Shown here: positions 61,319 to 64,000 of the stretch, in pieces
How positions within the stretch are numbered: position 1 is the stretch's first letter
Layout of the letters: every line of letters starts with the position of its first letter
Assembly (NCBI RefSeq): GCF_963662255.1
Contig: NW_026912204.1
Coordinates: forward strand, 124,001-188,000
Length of the DNA stretch: 64,000 nt
From: Cinclus cinclus
Lineage: Eukaryota > Chordata > Aves > Passeriformes > Cinclidae
Direction of reading: 5' to 3'
The notes under the pieces: generated by a model
Seen by the model: only the letters and a program-made list of their open reading frames with translations
What the model was told of the DNA's origin: nothing
The model's database searches: none
Translations under genes and position numbers: made by a program

Positions 61319-62659
61319 CACTCTGGCAGCCTAGTTGCCAGCTTTCGGCAGCTGCTGTCCTAGCAAGGAAGCTCAGGGAGTCAAAGCCAGTGCCGGGCGG
61401 CACCTTTCTGCTTTGCCCGCCTAAGCGGCGCCACGCTCCCTCGGATACTGTGTCCTTTCCCTCTGCACTGCGTCTGCCGAGGTGCTCTGTGCCTCTCGGA
61501 GCAGAAGGGCAAAGGACAATGTTTTCCACAGCAGGGTAGAAATGGCATTGCTAGCAGGAAAGCTAGATGCCTTGGAACTGTCCCCTTAGCCCTTGCCACT
61601 CACTTCAGGCTCGTACGCTGAGCAGAACAGCCTGCTTGTTCTGAAGCTTCGCTGGCTGCCGTTCGTGCCCAGACGCGATTTCCTTCCCAAGGAGGCGAAG
61701 CGCCGTCTACTTCTCTCACCGAGCACGCTGCTCCTGGCTTTCGCTTCTGCCGCAGCCATTGCGTTCTGCTTTTCTTGTCTCGTGAATGGAGACGGAAAGC
61801 TTCTCGGCTACAATCTCGCCTAGAACAACTGCGGCTACACATTAAGCTCGCCCGGAACGCCCTGCTGAAACTTGCCTTCTGGCACCACATTCGCGGGGCA
61901 GCCGTCTTTCTTCGGCCACCTGCCAAGTGGCCCCATATCGCCGCGCTCGTTGCACTCCGCTTGTCAGATTGGCTTCCCGTGGCGCTGATTTCAGCCTGGC
62001 CAAATACTAGCGCTGCGGAGAGCTGTCTCGCAGACAATCATGTTCCAGCATAGAAATTTGTCCTGCAATGTTCCCCCCTCTTTTCCCGCATTGTGCTGCT
62101 CTGATGAATGCCTTGAGCATGGAACGACTTAAGCCAGCAAGTATTCCTCGCCGGCCACCTCTCGCTGTGCAAGAGGTATGCCGTGGACCCTTGGAAGGCT
62201 GCCAAGCAAAAAGCAGAGCAGTGACCATAAAAGCGAGGAGAGAGCATGCACGAAGCACACTAGTTCTGTCTAGTGCTTTCCGTGCAGAGAGGCGGCAAAG
62301 CTGAATGCCGTGCCAGAGCTTCACTTCTCGCTGGAGCACAGGAAGGCAAGAATGAAGAGGCAGAACACAGCCTTGGTTTCAGCAGCCTCCGGGACTGCAA
62401 AAGTTCAGCAATAGCTCTGTCAAAGCAGAACTCGGCTGAGAATGCTCTCGCAGCTTGGGAAAGTTAGGCGCAGCTGTTGACCAGCTCTGCCCGTGGCCAC
62501 AGGCTGCTTCTTCCACCTTCACTGTGGCAGAGCTTTTGCGGAGCAGAGAGGGCATTCTTCAAGGGCGTGTTCTCCAGGGTGCTGTGAAACAGACCCTAGC
62601 ACGCTGTCTCGCTGAAACTGGCTTTCGGCAAGCAGGCGTGCCAGACCGCCTACATTCTG
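61319..62659 (+). repeat. Monomer 46, class C, short
   Basis: Short middle with CACCAC and GCCCCAT. G at 913 (TTGGAAG) and a private C-to-G at 62197. End-s with ACAGACCC. Confidence 0.9.
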
Positions 62660-64000
62660 CACTCTGGCAGCCTAGTTGCCAGCTTTCGGCTGCTGCTGTC
62701 CTAGCAAGGAAGCTCAGGGAGTCAAAGCCAGTGCCGGGCGGCACCTTTCTGCTTTGCCCGCCTAAGCGGCGTCACGCTCCCTCGGATACTGTGTCCTTTC
62801 CCTCTGCACTGCGTCTGCCGAGGTGCTCTGTGCCTCTCGGAGCAGAAGGGCAAAGGACAATGTTTTCCACAGCAGGGTAGAAATGGCATTGCTAGCAGGA
62901 AAGCTAGATGCCTTGGAACTGTCCCCTTAGCCCTTGCCACTCACTTCAGGCTCGTACGCTGAGCAGAACAGCCTGCTGTTCTGAAGCTTCGCTGGCTGCC
63001 GTTCGTGCCCAGACGCGATTTCCTTCCCAAGGAGGCGAAGCGCCGTCTACTTCTCGCAGCGAGCACGCTGCTCCTGGCTATCGCTTCTGCCGCAACGAGC
63101 TCGCTACGAGCACTTTTCTTCTCAACCCTCTAGACCATTGCGTTCTGCTTTTCTTGTCTCGTGAATGGAGACGGAAAGCTTCTCGGCTACAATCTCGCCT
63201 AGAACAACTGCGGCTACACATTAAGCTCGCCCGGAACGCCCTGCTGAAACTTGCCTTCTGGCACCACATTCGCGGGGCAGCCGTCTTTCTTCGGCCACCT
63301 GCCAAGTGGCCCCATATCGCCGCGCTCGTTGCACTCCGCTTGTCAGATTGGCTTCCCGTGGCGCTGATTTCAGCCTGGCCAAATACTAGCGCTGCGGAGA
63401 GCTGTCTCGCAGACAATCATGTTCCAGCATAGAAATTTGTCCTGCAATGTTCCCCCCTCTTTTCCCGCATTGTGCTGCTCTGATGAATGCCTTGAGCATG
63501 GAACGACTTAAGCCAGCAAGTATTCCTCGCCGGCCACCTCTCGCTGTGCAAGAGGTATGCCGTGGACCCTTTGAACGCTGCCAAGCAAAAAGCAGAGCAG
63601 TGACCATAAAAGCGAGGAGAGAGCATGCACGAAGCACACTAGTTCTGTCTAGTGCTTTCCGTGCAGAGAGGCGGCAAAGCTGAATGCCGTGCCAGAGCTT
63701 CACTTCTCGCTGGAGCACAGGAAGGCAAGAATGAAGAGGCAGAACACAGCCTTGGTTTCAGCAGCCTCCGGGACTGCAAAAGTTCAGCAATAGCTCTGTC
63801 AAAGCAGAACTCGGCTGAGAATGCTCTCGCAGCTTGGGAAAGTTAGGCGCAGCTGTTGACCAGCTCTGCCCGTGGCCACAGGCTGCTTCTTCCACCTTCA
63901 CTGTGGCAGAGCTTTTGCGGAACAGAGACGGCATTCTTCAAGGGCGTGTTCTCCAGGGTGCTGTGAAACAGAGCCTAGCACGCTGTCTCGCTGATCCTGG
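62660..64000 (+). repeat. Monomer 47, class C, long, cut by the window end
   Basis: The first 1341 bases of a long unit. Start-v, CTGGCTATCG, but CCCGGAACG where other long C units have CCCGCAACG. The window stops at GATCCTGG, about 38 bp before the expected unit end, so the array continues. Confidence 0.9.

Larger units (their letters stand above)
1..64000. repeat. Satellite DNA array, ~1.34/1.38-kb monomers, 47 units
   Basis: The same unit recurs head-to-tail across the window. I set the unit start at the motif CACTCTGGCAGCC, which recurs every 1340, 1341, 1378 or 1379 bp from base 1. No flank is visible, so the array is longer than 64 kb. Site numbers in the monomer entries refer to monomer 1. 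Class sites: A has T875, G913, A1014, G1114; B and C have C875, T913, G1014, A1114; B has C808/G812/T816 and C has G808/T812/C816. Start types: start-0 is consensus; start-s has G81A; start-k has G163A and G165A; start-v has A32T and usually C113T. End types (around 1254-1373): end-v AAGTGCG, GATCCT, GCTGAC; end-g AAGGGCG, GATCCT, GCTGAC; end-p AAGGGCG, GATCCT, GCCTAC; end-t AAGGGCG, GATACT and GCCTAC or GCCGAC; end-s GAGCAGAGAGGG, GAAACT, GCCTAC. Family identity is unknown to me. Confidence 0.97.

Noticed and set aside
1..64000. CRISPR array or bacterial repeat region
   Set aside because: Units are over 1.3 kb and homologous throughout, with no short repeat/unique spacer alternation and no cas-like genes.
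1..64000. Ribosomal DNA or tandem gene cluster
   Set aside because: I recognise no rRNA, tRNA, snRNA or histone sequence in the unit, and no stretch stands out as conserved relative to its surroundings.
1..64000. Transposon or LTR remnants within the array
   Set aside because: Every unit length is explained by the 40-bp segment and one-base indels, leaving no room for an insertion. No terminal repeats or target duplications are visible.

Overview
The whole 64-kb window is the inside of one tandem satellite array. It holds 46 complete head-to-tail monomers and a 47th cut off by the window end, all in the same orientation. There is no unique sequence, no transposon insertion, no flank and no credible gene. 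The unit comes in two main lengths, about 1341 bp (20 copies) and about 1379 bp (27 copies). Long copies carry a 40-bp segment that short copies replace with a single G. One-base indels give the 1340 and 1378 bp sub-lengths. By eye, monomers differ by about 0.5-2%, so the array is strongly homogenised.

Organism: nothing bacterial or viral is present. A kilobase-scale satellite with higher-order organisation points to a eukaryotic chromosome, most likely a (peri)centromeric or other heterochromatic block. The base composition is about 54-55% G+C, with roughly 74 CpGs in the first monomer (hand count, observed/expected near 0.7). I do not recognise the repeat family. A vertebrate, perhaps a bird, is a low-confidence guess that needs a database search.

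Layout: from linked diagnostic sites in the second half of the unit I sort monomers into three classes (my own labels): A (20 copies, all long), B (15, mostly short) and C (12, long or short). In order they read ABABC ABABC ABABAC ABABACCC AAACCBACABACABABBABBACC. The left part (1-19075) is a five-monomer higher-order repeat of 6818 bp, about 2.8 copies. The middle (about 19-32 kb) is mainly A-B or A-C dimers of 2719 bp, with one almost perfect dimer duplication. The stretch 28.6-44 kb is irregular, with runs of C and of A. The right part returns to 2719-bp dimers and then an almost perfect 4098-bp trimer duplication (about 52.1-61.1 kb). Many monomers are mosaics of the classes, as expected from unequal crossing-over and gene conversion.

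Function: no coding role is supported. The unit contains several short inverted repeats, including a 38-bp imperfect palindrome, and a pyrimidine tract. I found no exact match to the mammalian CENP-B box consensus. The main interest is a fine-scale record of satellite evolution: nested higher-order periods, an indel-marked two-length system and recombinant junctions. I see no new enzymatic or defence system here.
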